A stretch of 64,000 bases of DNA from Demequina sp. B12 (GTDB taxonomy: Bacteria; Actinomycetota; Actinomycetes; Actinomycetales; Demequinaceae). The stretch lies in the NCBI RefSeq assembly GCF_028823635.1, contig NZ_JAPEHU010000001.1:620001-684000 (forward strand), given 5' to 3'. Position 1 is the first letter of the stretch. Every line of letters starts with the position of its first letter. Positions 1 through 8,297 of this stretch are shown piece after piece. The notes beneath the pieces are model-generated. The model was not told the origin of the DNA and did no database searches. It saw nothing but the letters and a program-made list of their open reading frames with translations. Position numbers and translations under genes: made by a program.

Positions 1-1
1 C

Positions 2-796
2 TTCGTGGGCGGCGGCCAGTTCATCTGGATCTTCGCCATGCTGGGCCTGGGCGGCACCATCTACGGCTACTGGAACTCAGACAAGCTCGCGATCCGCGCC
101 ATGCACGCCCGCCCCGTCACTGAAGTCGAACAACCCACGATGTACCGCATCGTCCGGGAACTGTCCGCAGAAGCCAACCAGCCCATGCCCCGGCTGTACG
201 TCTCACCCACGGCAGCCCCCAACGCCTTCGCCACGGGCCGCAACCCGCAAAACGCCGCCGTGTGCTGCACCGAAGGAATCCTGCAACTCCTCGACGAACG
301 CGAACTGCGCGGCGTGCTCGGACACGAACTGATGCACGTCTACAACCGCGACATCCTCATCGGTTCCGTCGCAGCCGCATTCGCAGGCATGATCACCGCG
401 CTCGCCCAAATGCTGTTCTTCTTTGGCGGCGGCGGAAACAACCGCGACAACCCGTTCGGCCCCTTCGCGATGCTCGCCATGCTGATCCTCGCCCCGATCG
501 CCGCGTCACTGATCCGCATGGCCATCTCCCGCACCCGCGAGTACGACGCCGACGAAGACGGAGCCTCCCTCACCGGCGACCCCCTCGCCCTCGCATCGGC
601 CCTCCGCAAACTCGAACGCGGCACCCAAACCCGCCCCCTGCCACCCGAGCCCAGCCTCGAAAACGTCTCCCACATGATGATCGCCAACCCCTTCAAGGGC
701 GAAGGCCTCGCCAACCTGTTCGCCACCCACCCGCCCATGGACCAGCGCATCGGCCGGCTTGAAGAGATGGCACGCAAGAACGGGCAGTACTTCTAG
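2..796 (+). CDS. htpX: HtpX-family membrane zinc metalloprotease, 5' end outside window
   Basis: M48 peptidase that degrades misfolded membrane proteins. The zinc site HELMH lies about 107-111 residues from the first in-window GTG, with the third ligand Glu in the [10 protein letters not shown] segment about 70 residues later. Two hydrophobic segments (about residues 120-140 and 152-172) separate them. HtpX proteins are usually about 285-300 residues and begin with one or two membrane segments; only about 264 codons are present and the frame is open to the window edge, so the N-terminus is missing because of the window, not a mutation. The downstream gene is an independent small membrane protein. 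Confidence 0.93.
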   Translation, partial: FVGGGQFIWIFAMLGLGGTIYGYWNSDKLAIRAMHARPVTEVEQPTMYRIVRELSAEANQPMPRLYVSPTAAPNAFATGRNPQNAAVCCTEGILQLLDERELRGVLGHELMHVYNRDILIGSVAAAFAGMITALAQMLFFFGGGGNNRDNPFGPFAMLAMLILAPIAASLIRMAISRTREYDADEDGASLTGDPLALASALRKLERGTQTRPLPPEPSLENVSHMMIANPFKGEGLANLFATHPPMDQRIGRLEEMARKNGQYF

Positions 797-899
797 CCCA
801 ACCCAGCGACTGCCCGGGTGTTGAGTCGGTTCGTGTGGGTGAGCGGCAGCCGTGACCTGCGGATGCGGGTCTCATGCGGCTGTGCTTATCATCACTGAC

Positions 900-1169
900 A
901 TGAGCGAACCGTCGGTCACCCCGTCGCAGCCAGCCGCAGAGCCAGGCACCAATGTCTTCGCGATCCTTGCGATCATCTTCGTGTGGTTTACAGGAATCCT
1001 CGGATTGGTCTTCGGGTACATCGCGCTGTCCCAGATCAAGCGCACAGGTGAGCGGGGCCATGGCATGGCCGTCGCTGCTGTGGTGCTCGGATGGATTGCC
1101 GTCGCCATCGCCGTGATCATTCTGTTGCTCGTCGCGCTCGGATTCATTGGCGCTGTGGCGAACGCTTAG
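900..1169 (+). CDS. Small DUF4190 membrane protein
   Basis: An 89-residue protein with a short polar Ser/Pro/Ala N-terminus and two hydrophobic segments (about residues 18-42 and 57-85) separated by a basic loop containing GYIALSQIKRTGERGHGMA, the usual DUF4190 signature. Function unknown. I chose ATG 900 because a TATCAT -10-like box (887-892) stands seven bases before it, which suggests a leaderless transcript; upstream in-frame codons lack both membrane-protein character and a ribosome site. It converges with the DUF1361 gene, whose stop is only 3 bp away. Confidence 0.8.
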   Translation: MSEPSVTPSQPAAEPGTNVFAILAIIFVWFTGILGLVFGYIALSQIKRTGERGHGMAVAAVVLGWIAVAIAVIILLLVALGFIGAVANA

Positions 1170-1172
1170 CCG

Positions 1173-1898
1173 CTACAGCCCGATGAGCGCCGCGTAGACC
1201 AGGACGTAGATCGGCGCATACAGCAACGCGATCAGGCCAGCGTGGAGCGATGTGAAGCCGACTGCAGTCGCGAGTTTCCCATGCTCGCGGAAGTGCGACA
1301 CGAGTTTGCGGACGAAATCGCTCGGGTGCCGCACGTCCCAACTGTTGAACCTCAAGACCCGTCCCAGGTAGACACCCCACGCCCCCAGCACGATCACGAT
1401 GGCCGCGAAGACCCAACTGGACCACGGCGCCAAGAGCGACGCCCCGGGGTCGACGATCAACAGCACAAACAATGTCTGCATGACTGCGAGGCTCACGATG
1501 GCGTTCGCGATGCCCGACAAGGTCAATGACAGCGTTTGAACGATGTCGAACCACAGCGGCACGGGCGAGTCTGAGCGCCGGTGGCTGAAGTTCAGCTCAG
1601 TGATCAAGTACGTGGCGTTCGGGAAGAACAGCACCCACGTTACGGTTCCCACACCGAGCAACACCCAAAAGGTTGCGCTCGCGGCCTCGGCGCGGAGCTG
1701 CTCAATGGCCGGCGTGAGTGCGATGATGCCGACCGCCGTCAGGACGGCCACGGCCACGGGCACGATTGAAAGCCCGAGATTCAGGACCATGGGGCGGTAG
1801 AGCGTGACGCCGAAAGCTCGCGGACGCACCACAATCAGGATGAGCGCGTAGAGGTTCAGGAGTCCGACGGGGACAAGCGCGAGCGCGGCAGTGGTCAC
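1173..1898 (-). CDS. DUF1361 multi-pass membrane protein
   Basis: A 241-residue protein with about six to seven membrane segments. It carries the family marks FPNATYLITEL (about residues 92-102), PLWFD and RFNSWD near residue 183. The role of DUF1361 proteins is not known. The GTG start overlaps the stop of the upstream VanZ/RDD gene (GTGA), so the two are translationally coupled and probably act together in the envelope. Confidence 0.82.
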   Translation of the reverse strand: MTTAALALVPVGLLNLYALILIVVRPRAFGVTLYRPMVLNLGLSIVPVAVAVLTAVGIIALTPAIEQLRAEAASATFWVLLGVGTVTWVLFFPNATYLITELNFSHRRSDSPVPLWFDIVQTLSLTLSGIANAIVSLAVMQTLFVLLIVDPGASLLAPWSSWVFAAIVIVLGAWGVYLGRVLRFNSWDVRHPSDFVRKLVSHFREHGKLATAVGFTSLHAGLIALLYAPIYVLVYAALIGL

Positions 1899-2968
1899 GA
1901 GGTGGGTGTCCTCTCGAGAGTTCGGGAGTCGATGAGATCGGCCTGAGCAGCGAGACCCGGGAGCCCGCGGCCTTCACGGGTGAAGAAGACAGCGATGACT
2001 GAGGCGATCACGAAAGCGGGCACAACAACGCCGGCCCACGGGCCAGGCAGCAGCGTGAGCACCTGGTAGCCACCAATCCCGCAGGCGAAGATCACCACGC
2101 GATGCGCCAGCGACCCGTCACGGCTGGCGCGGTACCGCAATTGGGCAGCATGCTGACCGACCGTGGCCCCGGTGCTGAGGGTGACAGTTCCGGTGACGAT
2201 GAGCGTCGTCGCGCTCACGACACCGGTGACCCAGCTGGCATCGGGGTCGAAGTCGTCGATGCCAACGATGTACTCCACGATGACGAGGACGGCCGTGAAC
2301 GCGACAAACGTGAGGAAGGTGACCACGAGGAAGTCGGCGAGCATGGAGACGAGTCGCCGTGCTCGTGTGACAGGAGTGGGCGCGCTGACGAAAGCGACAC
2401 GACTCGGCGGCACGCGCAGCCTTGCTGGAACCGCGAACGCTAGAGCCGAGCCAAGGACCGCGCCAGCGGTATTGGTGAGGAGGTCGTCGACGTCGAAGAG
2501 TCGATACCCACACGGATACAGCCCCCACACGCCGGTGAACTGAGTGAACTCGACCGTCAGTGACAACGCGAGCCCTGCAAGCCCCGCGACCACGACACCT
2601 CGGTGCAGGACGAGCCGCACCAGGACCCCCAAGGGCACAAAGAGCAGGACGTTCAACGCGAGTTGGAGAAATGCGGGGTGTGTCAGCGCGCTGCCGCTCG
2701 CGGCAGCGTCCCTCAGATCGTCGGTAAACGCCCACACGTCCAGTTGGGGTTCGGCGACGCAGGTGATCTGCTCCGGTTCGGGAAGGGGCAGGAGGGTGTA
2801 GACCCACAGCGCCATGAAGTACACGACCGTCGCGATGCCCAGGACTGTGGTGCGAAGAGTGAGTCGCCCCTCGCGCCGCTGGGTGATGGCGAGAAACGGC
2901 ACAAACAACAGGGCGCAAGCGAGGAGGCCAAACGCGACGGCGAGCACACCCAGGAACACTTGCGACAC
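1895..2968 (-). CDS. VanZ-like and RDD-like membrane protein
   Basis: A 357-residue membrane protein. The N-terminal half fits the VanZ family: LNVLLFVPLGVL near residue 108, then VEFTQ and the DVDDLLTNTAGAVLG motif near residue 163. The C-terminal half (about 205-330) has an RDD-like membrane pair ending in GATVGQHAAQLRYR. VanZ itself gives low-level teicoplanin resistance in enterococci, but most homologues are uncharacterised envelope proteins, so no resistance role is claimed. First gene of a two-gene unit with the DUF1361 gene. Confidence 0.75.
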   Translation of the reverse strand: MSQVFLGVLAVAFGLLACALLFVPFLAITQRREGRLTLRTTVLGIATVVYFMALWVYTLLPLPEPEQITCVAEPQLDVWAFTDDLRDAAASGSALTHPAFLQLALNVLLFVPLGVLVRLVLHRGVVVAGLAGLALSLTVEFTQFTGVWGLYPCGYRLFDVDDLLTNTAGAVLGSALAFAVPARLRVPPSRVAFVSAPTPVTRARRLVSMLADFLVVTFLTFVAFTAVLVIVEYIVGIDDFDPDASWVTGVVSATTLIVTGTVTLSTGATVGQHAAQLRYRASRDGSLAHRVVIFACGIGGYQVLTLLPGPWAGVVVPAFVIASVIAVFFTREGRGLPGLAAQADLIDSRTLERTPTS

Positions 2969-3156
2969 GTGCCACCTCCCGAGGTTCGCCGTGGTTTGAG
3001 TCTTACACGGGCGTCGGCGCCGCGCAGCGGATCAGAGGTGAAGCGGCAGTGAGTGGAGTAGGCGCGTTGTGGCCGTCACCTTCCAGGCGCAACGCCTTGA
3101 GCGACAGCCTTGCGTGACATGACTGCGGCATCTGCTGGGCGATCCGAACTGGGGTC

Positions 3157-3185
3157 TTGTCTCCCTTCTCAACGCCTGCCACACT
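3157..3185 (+). promoter_or_regulatory. Probable leaderless promoter of the 3194 gene
   Basis: TTGTCT (3157-3162), a 17-bp spacer and CACACT (3180-3185), followed after eight bases by the ATG at 3194. The spacing fits a sigma-70 type promoter whose transcript begins at or next to the start codon. Confidence 0.45.
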
Positions 3186-3193
3186 CGCGTGCC

Positions 3194-4492
3194 ATGAAGA
3201 GCCTGTGGTCGTTGATGGAGTCCTTCGATACGGACGGCGCATCCGACGCCATCGGCGGCGCGATTCAAGCCCTTCCGCGGGTGCTCCGGCAGGAATACCT
3301 CGGGCACTACCGGGGCGACATCTCAGAGGCAGTCGACGACCTAGCCCACGCGTCCTTCGCCGTTGCGCATGGGCTCTTTGGGGGTGCACTCTCGCCCACC
3401 CTCGACAGCGCTCCGCCCGCGGTGGCGCGAGCCGCGCTTCTGTGGGTAGTCGGGAAGTGCACGCCGGGACAGTCAAGAGGAGCGCTGTCCGCGCTTGCTC
3501 GTGTACCAGGGGGCGTGGATGAGCTCCGCGACCTCGGCACGCGCGAGCCCGCGCTCGCGCCCTACGTCGATGAGGCCCTCATGGTGGAAAAGGCGCTGGG
3601 AGGTGAATTCCCAGGACAGCCGCCCGTCGAGGCGGTGACCCTGCCTCCGTATACGCCGTTGCCCGATGAGGTCTCGCCCGCGCTGTTCATGGAAGCACTT
3701 CACCAGGACCTGATGTGGCGTACTGCAGAGCCTCCCCGTAGCGAAGGTCAGAAGAGGCTCGTCGCGGAGATTGCCCGCATGACAGCTCGAGATTGGGAGA
3801 TGTTGGCCGACATCGCGTGCGGGCGGGGCACCGTTGTTCCGGACCTTCCCGAGGTTGTGGGATACGCGACCCACGCTGGACGCGAAGTGTTGTCGCTCGC
3901 AGGGCATATGCGGTTGGAGGTAGCCGACGTCAGCCGCGACAAGCATCCGCACCCGCGGACCTTTGGCGTCGACCGGTGGATCGACCCGGACACGGACCTG
4001 CGCGTCTTGCGGGATGCCGTGCTCGCCGCGAACGCGCCGCTGTGGGTCGTGACCCGGCACGCTGTGAACGGCTACCCGGGGGTGGAGCCGAGCGCCGCTT
4101 GGCCGTTCTTCTGGGAGCACCCGGCACAGTTGAGGGATCTGCTCCAAGGGGATGCACAGGACCAGGAGTACGCGATTCGCGTGCTGGCGCAGATGCCTGC
4201 GATTCCCGCGTGGACGGTGCCTCACCTGGGTGCGGCAGCGCTGGGGACCCGCAAGCGCGCGCGTGCGCTTGCGCAACACATGCTGGACCCTCACCCGGGG
4301 GCGTCCGCGCTAGCGCTCGCGGCGCTGAGGTCCCGCAAGCCCACGGTCCGCGTGATTGGTGCGCAGTGGTTGCAAGAGCGGCAGGAGGTGGGGAGCGTCG
4401 CAGACCTGACCGACGCCCTCGCCGGTGAGCGCAATGCCCGCGCTCGGAAGGCGATGATGTCGGCGATCGACGCGGTGACAGCCAGCGCGTAG
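3194..4492 (+). CDS. Unrecognised 432-residue soluble protein
   Basis: I do not recognise this protein. It has no signal peptide or membrane segment, is rich in Ala, Leu, Arg and Trp, and its last 110 residues form short helical stretches (for example ALGTRKRARALAQHMLD and LALAALRSRKPTVRVIGAQWLQER) that resemble HEAT-like repeats; that is an impression only. The start at ATG 3194 is supported by the promoter-like pair just upstream; the frame stays open back to a TTG at 3110 and an ATG at 3119. It stands alone between two reverse-strand units. Confidence 0.6.
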   Translation: MKSLWSLMESFDTDGASDAIGGAIQALPRVLRQEYLGHYRGDISEAVDDLAHASFAVAHGLFGGALSPTLDSAPPAVARAALLWVVGKCTPGQSRGALSALARVPGGVDELRDLGTREPALAPYVDEALMVEKALGGEFPGQPPVEAVTLPPYTPLPDEVSPALFMEALHQDLMWRTAEPPRSEGQKRLVAEIARMTARDWEMLADIACGRGTVVPDLPEVVGYATHAGREVLSLAGHMRLEVADVSRDKHPHPRTFGVDRWIDPDTDLRVLRDAVLAANAPLWVVTRHAVNGYPGVEPSAAWPFFWEHPAQLRDLLQGDAQDQEYAIRVLAQMPAIPAWTVPHLGAAALGTRKRARALAQHMLDPHPGASALALAALRSRKPTVRVIGAQWLQERQEVGSVADLTDALAGERNARARKAMMSAIDAVTASA

Positions 4493-4511
4493 CCCCGATG
4501 CTGGCGCCGGC

Positions 4512-5327
4512 TTAAAGAGGCACGGCCAGTTCCGCGATCAGCACCGCGACCGCAAGCACGGTTTCGACGGCGCCAATGACAGGTGCCTTCATGCGCCCCC
4601 GCCGCGGTAGCACCGTCGCGCGAAGCAGGAGCAGCGAGAACGGAATCGCGAGCCAGGGGTTCCACCACGCACATCCCACGAGGATGGCCGCGTGATACGT
4701 CACCGACACCCAGTAGTGAGGGCGCGAACCGTGCTCGCGAATCATTGACTTGACGTACAGCACCGTGCCCACGAGGTAGACCCACGTGATGATCGCGAGG
4801 GGGATGGCCGGCCGCCAGTCCACGCCGGCCGTGAGGGGGACTATGAGCGCCATCTGCGATGCCATCGTCACTGAGGCGATGCCGTTCGCGGTTGATCGCT
4901 CTTGGCCGATGCGCGTGAGCCACACGTTGACGCCCACCAACGCGGCGAAAAGGGGAGCGAACCACATCACAGCCGGCCGCGCGATCGCCAGCGGCACCAG
5001 CATCGCCGCGCTCGCCGCACCAAAGGTGAGGACCTGCACGCGCACACGCCGCCATCGGCCCGTCTTCACCCACAACAGGAAGTGGTGACTCGCAAGCCAC
5101 CCCGTGATCCACCCCACCAGCAGCGGCACCTGCCACCAGTCCACGCCCAAGCGCAATCCCGCCAAGAACGGAAGAAGCAGCATCGCCCACACCCCATGCT
5201 GCGGCGGAATCCACGAACGAATGGAACGCCGCTTCCCACGGGGCGTGGGCGAAGAAACTCTGCGCGAACTCGCGCGGGCGGTCCGGGGGCGGTCCGCGAA
5301 AGCTCCGCCAGTGGCGGAGCCGGCCAT
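4512..5327 (-). CDS. YwiC-like multi-pass membrane protein
   Basis: A 271-residue protein with an Arg/Ser-rich N-terminal tail of about 40 residues and then about seven to eight membrane segments. The YwiC-like family marks WIPPQHGVWAML (about residues 39-50) and VKSMIREHGSRPHYW (about 193-207) are present. The family is linked to nitrate-respiration loci in Bacillus by location only; no such genes occur here. The ATG overlaps the yajQ stop (TAATG), implying coupling, although a later start nearer the WIPPQHG motif cannot be excluded. Confidence 0.72.
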   Translation of the reverse strand: MAGSATGGAFADRPRTARASSRRVSSPTPRGKRRSIRSWIPPQHGVWAMLLLPFLAGLRLGVDWWQVPLLVGWITGWLASHHFLLWVKTGRWRRVRVQVLTFGAASAAMLVPLAIARPAVMWFAPLFAALVGVNVWLTRIGQERSTANGIASVTMASQMALIVPLTAGVDWRPAIPLAIITWVYLVGTVLYVKSMIREHGSRPHYWVSVTYHAAILVGCAWWNPWLAIPFSLLLLRATVLPRRGRMKAPVIGAVETVLAVAVLIAELAVPL

Positions 5328-5818
5328 TAGCGGAAGTTCACGAACTGCAAATCAACATCCACATCAGCGCCCTTCAGGAGCTGAATGGTCTTCTGCAAGT
5401 CATCACGCGACTTCGACGACACGCGCAACTCGTCACCCTGAATCTGCGACTTCACCGTCTTAGGGCCCTCCTCGCGGATGATCTTGCCCAGCTTCTTCGC
5501 AGTCTCCTGCGTGATGCCTTCCTTCAAATCAGCCACCAGGCGGAACTCCTTGCCCGAGGCCACCGGCTCGCCATAGTCCAGCGACTTCATCGAAATGCCA
5601 CGCTTCGCGAGCTTCGCGATCAACACATCCAAGACCGCCTTCACACGCTCCGTGGAGTTGGCCTTCATCAGGATCTTGTCTGCGGTGGGCTCAATCGACG
5701 CCCCCACGCCACGGAAGTCATACCGCTGATTGATCTCCTTGATCGCCTGGTTGACGGCGTTGTCGACCTCCTGGCGGTCGATCTTGGACACCACATCAAA
5801 GCTGCTGTCGCCGGCCAT
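5327..5818 (-). CDS. YajQ family nucleotide-binding protein (UPF0234)
   Basis: A 163-residue protein of the YajQ family, small double-ferredoxin-fold proteins that bind nucleotides; some homologues bind cyclic-di-GMP, so the role here is uncertain. Visible marks: [17 protein letters not shown] at the N-terminus, [10 protein letters not shown] near residue 30, and [27 protein letters not shown] near the C-terminus. A strong AGGAGG ribosome site lies seven bases before the ATG. It is followed at once by the YwiC-like gene. Confidence 0.92.
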   Translation of the reverse strand: MAGDSSFDVVSKIDRQEVDNAVNQAIKEINQRYDFRGVGASIEPTADKILMKANSTERVKAVLDVLIAKLAKRGISMKSLDYGEPVASGKEFRLVADLKEGITQETAKKLGKIIREEGPKTVKSQIQGDELRVSSKSRDDLQKTIQLLKGADVDVDLQFVNFR

Positions 5819-5886
5819 GAAAACCTCCTAGAACCTGAGAGTTGAAGGCCCCTGCACGCCTGGGAGTCCGCTCACGCAAACCCCAG

Positions 5887-5917
5887 TTCGCTTTCAGGGC
5901 CATTTGCTTGCTATCCT
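5887..5917 (+). promoter_or_regulatory. Candidate promoter of tRNA-Tyr
   Basis: TTCGCT (5887-5892) and TATCCT (5912-5917), spacer 19 bp, ending 36 bp before the tRNA. Shifting the -35 one base gives an 18-bp spacer. Confidence 0.45.
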
Positions 5918-5953
5918 TCCATGCGCGCCAGGTTGCAGTTGGACCCGGAGCAC

Positions 5954-6035
5954 GGCAGGTTGCCCGAGCGGCCAAAGGGAGCTGACTGTAAATCAGCCGT
6001 CACTGACTTCGGGGGTTCGAATCCCTCACCTGCCA
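5954..6035 (+). tRNA. tRNA-Tyr(GTA)
   Basis: The 82-nt sequence folds as a class II tRNA: acceptor GGCAGGT pairs with ACCTGCC, the anticodon loop is CTGTAAA with GTA, the long variable arm is typical of bacterial tRNA-Tyr, and the T arm is GGGGG-TTCGAAT-CCCTC (one A-like mismatch at the base). The discriminator base is A and no full CCA is encoded. Confidence 0.96.
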
Positions 6036-6040
6036 CATCG

Positions 6041-6069
6041 AGAAGGCCCGGCCCAGTGCCGGGCCTTCT
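6041..6069 (+). terminator. Intrinsic terminator after tRNA-Tyr
   Basis: Perfect 12-bp stem AGAAGGCCCGGC / GCCGGGCCTTCT with loop CCAGT, then GCTTTG. It starts five bases after the tRNA. Confidence 0.85.
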
Positions 6070-6382
6070 GCTTTGTGCTGGTGTCCGGCGTCGCTCGGTT
6101 AGCCTCCGCCCACGCTTGCGCCCGGTTGTTCCTACGCGCTGGACTGTGCCGTCCCTGACACGCTCGAGGGAGCTTCGTCGGCGAGTCGCGGGCGACACGC
6201 CGATGGGCGCGGCGCCACGTGTCAGGCACGGCCCGGCAAGCGCCCGCATGCGCCCACGCCCGCACGCCCGCGCCCGCACCAGGCCGCTAACACTCTCACT
6301 TTTGATAACTTCCTCACACGGAAGTGATTCTGCGCCGTGAGCGCCGCTAGAGTCGCCCCCAGTCACACGCTGAGGGAGCAAC
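6070..6382 (+). other. Non-coding gap with an inverted repeat and weak promoter signals
   Basis: I see no gene here. Near the right end an inverted repeat ACTTCC-N6-GGAAGT (6308-6325) precedes a TAGAGT -10-like box (6348-6353) and the AGGGAG ribosome site of the gene at 6383. The repeat could be an operator for that gene. Confidence 0.4.
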
Positions 6383-7717
6383 ATGACGAACAAGGGCGGA
6401 GCCGTGCCTGGATGGTACGCACCAGAGCCTGCCAAGCCGCATGAACTGCGCTATTGGGACGGCCAGCAGTGGAGCGAGCGCACCCGCGATGGAGCGCCGG
6501 ACTCGCCCGCCCCCGCAGCGCCGCCGGAGACTGCAGCCGTGCGGGCCGCACGCCCCTCGCGCCCTTGGTGGCAGTCCTGGCCCGTGATCGTTGCTGGGTA
6601 CCTGTGCATGGCGATTCCCGGCGTGGTCCTGTTGTGGCTGCGCCAGTGGACGCGGGTGCGCACCAAGGTGGTGGGCACCGCGATTGGCGCGTTGGTGTTG
6701 GTGGTGTGGATGGCGGCGCTTTCGGGCGGCACCGAGCCTGAGGGCGAACTAGCGGCGGGCGACGCCCCGGTGACGTCCGCGAGCCCGTCCGCGAGCCCCT
6801 CAGCGACCGCCCAGGAGCCCGTCGCAACGCCCAGCCCTACGCCCAGCGCCACGGCAAGTCCCACGCCAAGCCCCACTGCGTCGTCGGCCTCCACAGACGA
6901 GCCTTCAGCGCAGGACGCCGCCACCGGTACCGCGCTCGCCGCTTTGCATGCGCTCGACGTCAAGGCCGAGTATCCCGGCACTGACTATGAGCGTGAGGCA
7001 TTCGGTGACGGCTGGGTTGATGTGGACCGCAATGGCTGCGATACGCGCAACGACATGCTCGCGGAACGCCTGGAGTCCATCTCCTGGAATGGCTCGTGCA
7101 CCATCGTGTCGGGGGACCTCGCGGACCCGTTCACGGGCTCGTGGATCACGTTTGAGCGTGGCGGCGCTAGCGAGGTGGACATCGACCATCTGGTGGCGTT
7201 GTCGGCTGCATGGTCGACGGGTGCCGCGGACTGGGAGTACGCCAAGCGTGTGGCGTTCGCCAACGACCCGCTGAATCTCGAGCCCGTGGATGCGGGTCAG
7301 AACCGTTCCAAGGGCGACGACGACGCATCCGAATGGCTGCCGCCCAGCGAGGACTTCCACTGCCAGTACGTGGCGCGTCAGGTGGCGGTCAAGACTAAGT
7401 ACGCCTTGTGGGTGACCCCCGCGGAGTTCGCGGCGATGGACCGGGTGCTGACGGCGTGCCCTGAAGAGCCGATGCCCGACGCAGGCGATCAGCCCGTGGT
7501 CGCCGCAGGCGTGAAGGAGCCAGCTCCTGCGAAGACGGAGACTCCGGAGCCTGTGGAGACCACGGAGCCGGCGCCTAGCGAGCCTGAGGAAGAGCTCGAT
7601 CCCGACTACGGTGCGTGCTACAAACTGCCCGCTGGCAAGGGCCCGTATTACAAGGACAAAGACCCTGAGTATCACTACTACCAGGACCGTGACGGCGACG
7701 GAGTGGTCTGCGAGTAG
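6383..7717 (+). CDS. Membrane-anchored HNH (DUF1524-type) nuclease-like protein with DUF2510 and Excalibur domains
   Basis: A 444-residue modular protein. Residues about 9-30 (PGWYAPEP...LRYWDGQQW) are a DUF2510 domain; two hydrophobic segments follow at about 58-80 and 90-115; then an Ala/Ser/Pro/Thr linker (about 130-180). Residues about 190-350 form an HNH/GmrSD C-terminal-like domain with VDIDHLVALSAAW, FANDPLNLEPVD, NRSKGDDDASEWLP and a late Cys. A second Pro/Glu linker leads to a C-terminal Excalibur calcium-binding motif ending DRDGDGVVCE. The nuclease domain is predicted outside the membrane; the substrate is unknown. Preceded by an AGGGAG ribosome site. Confidence 0.82.
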   Translation: MTNKGGAVPGWYAPEPAKPHELRYWDGQQWSERTRDGAPDSPAPAAPPETAAVRAARPSRPWWQSWPVIVAGYLCMAIPGVVLLWLRQWTRVRTKVVGTAIGALVLVVWMAALSGGTEPEGELAAGDAPVTSASPSASPSATAQEPVATPSPTPSATASPTPSPTASSASTDEPSAQDAATGTALAALHALDVKAEYPGTDYEREAFGDGWVDVDRNGCDTRNDMLAERLESISWNGSCTIVSGDLADPFTGSWITFERGGASEVDIDHLVALSAAWSTGAADWEYAKRVAFANDPLNLEPVDAGQNRSKGDDDASEWLPPSEDFHCQYVARQVAVKTKYALWVTPAEFAAMDRVLTACPEEPMPDAGDQPVVAAGVKEPAPAKTETPEPVETTEPAPSEPEEELDPDYGACYKLPAGKGPYYKDKDPEYHYYQDRDGDGVVCE

Positions 7718-7724
7718 TGGGTTC

Positions 7725-8297
7725 CTAGGCCCGCAGGGCCATCAAATCCTCGCGTAGGACCGCGCTGCCGGCCGCGACTGATGCGCGTGCGTCGAGGACC
7801 CGCTGGTTGGTGGAGCCGCGGTGCGCAAGCGACAGGTCCCGGTTGTCGTGTTCATAGCGGCCGTCGATGAGGACATCGAGAAGGCCCAATAGTTCGACCT
7901 TGTCGTCCGCGTCGACTACGAGCTCTTCATACCGGTAGCCGGTCCACGCCCAGATGTCTCGCGTGCCACCAAACTCGGCTCGCGCACGCCGGGCCACGGA
8001 CAACGCGACTTGAGTGTTGAGGAACGGCTCTCCGCCCAGGAGTGACAGGCCCTGGATGGAGGGGTGGGCGAGGTCCTTCATGATGCGGTCCTCTAGCTCG
8101 TGGGAGTAGGGGGAGCCGTATTTGAAGGACCAGGCGGCCTCGTTGTAGCAGCCTTCGCATTTGAACAGGCACCCTGCCACGTAGAGCGAGCATCGGACGC
8201 CCTCACCGTCCACGAAGCTGAACGGCTTGTAGTCAGCGACGTAGGAGTGCGACACCTTGGTCGCCTGCCAGGTGCGGACGTTCGGCTCAAGCGCCAT
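7725..8297 (-). CDS. nrdG: Anaerobic ribonucleotide reductase activating protein
   Basis: Radical-SAM activase that installs the glycyl radical on NrdD. The cluster motif CLFKCEGC (C-x3-C-x2-C) lies near residues 43-50 and is followed by YNEAAW, and GLSLLGGEPF near residue 85 is the SAM-binding glycine motif. Length 190 residues is close to family norm. The ATG lies inside the last codons of nrdD (11-bp overlap), so the pair is translationally coupled. Confidence 0.93.
   Translation of the reverse strand: MALEPNVRTWQATKVSHSYVADYKPFSFVDGEGVRCSLYVAGCLFKCEGCYNEAAWSFKYGSPYSHELEDRIMKDLAHPSIQGLSLLGGEPFLNTQVALSVARRARAEFGGTRDIWAWTGYRYEELVVDADDKVELLGLLDVLIDGRYEHDNRDLSLAHRGSTNQRVLDARASVAAGSAVLREDLMALRA

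Noticed and set aside
2..796. HtpX as a truncated pseudogene
   Set aside because: The frame is open to the first bases of the window and the catalytic residues are intact; the missing N-terminus is due to the window edge.
1895..2968. VanZ-like protein as a glycopeptide-resistance gene
   Set aside because: Only the general VanZ fold is supported; no vanA, vanH, vanX or other resistance genes are nearby and most homologues are unrelated to resistance.
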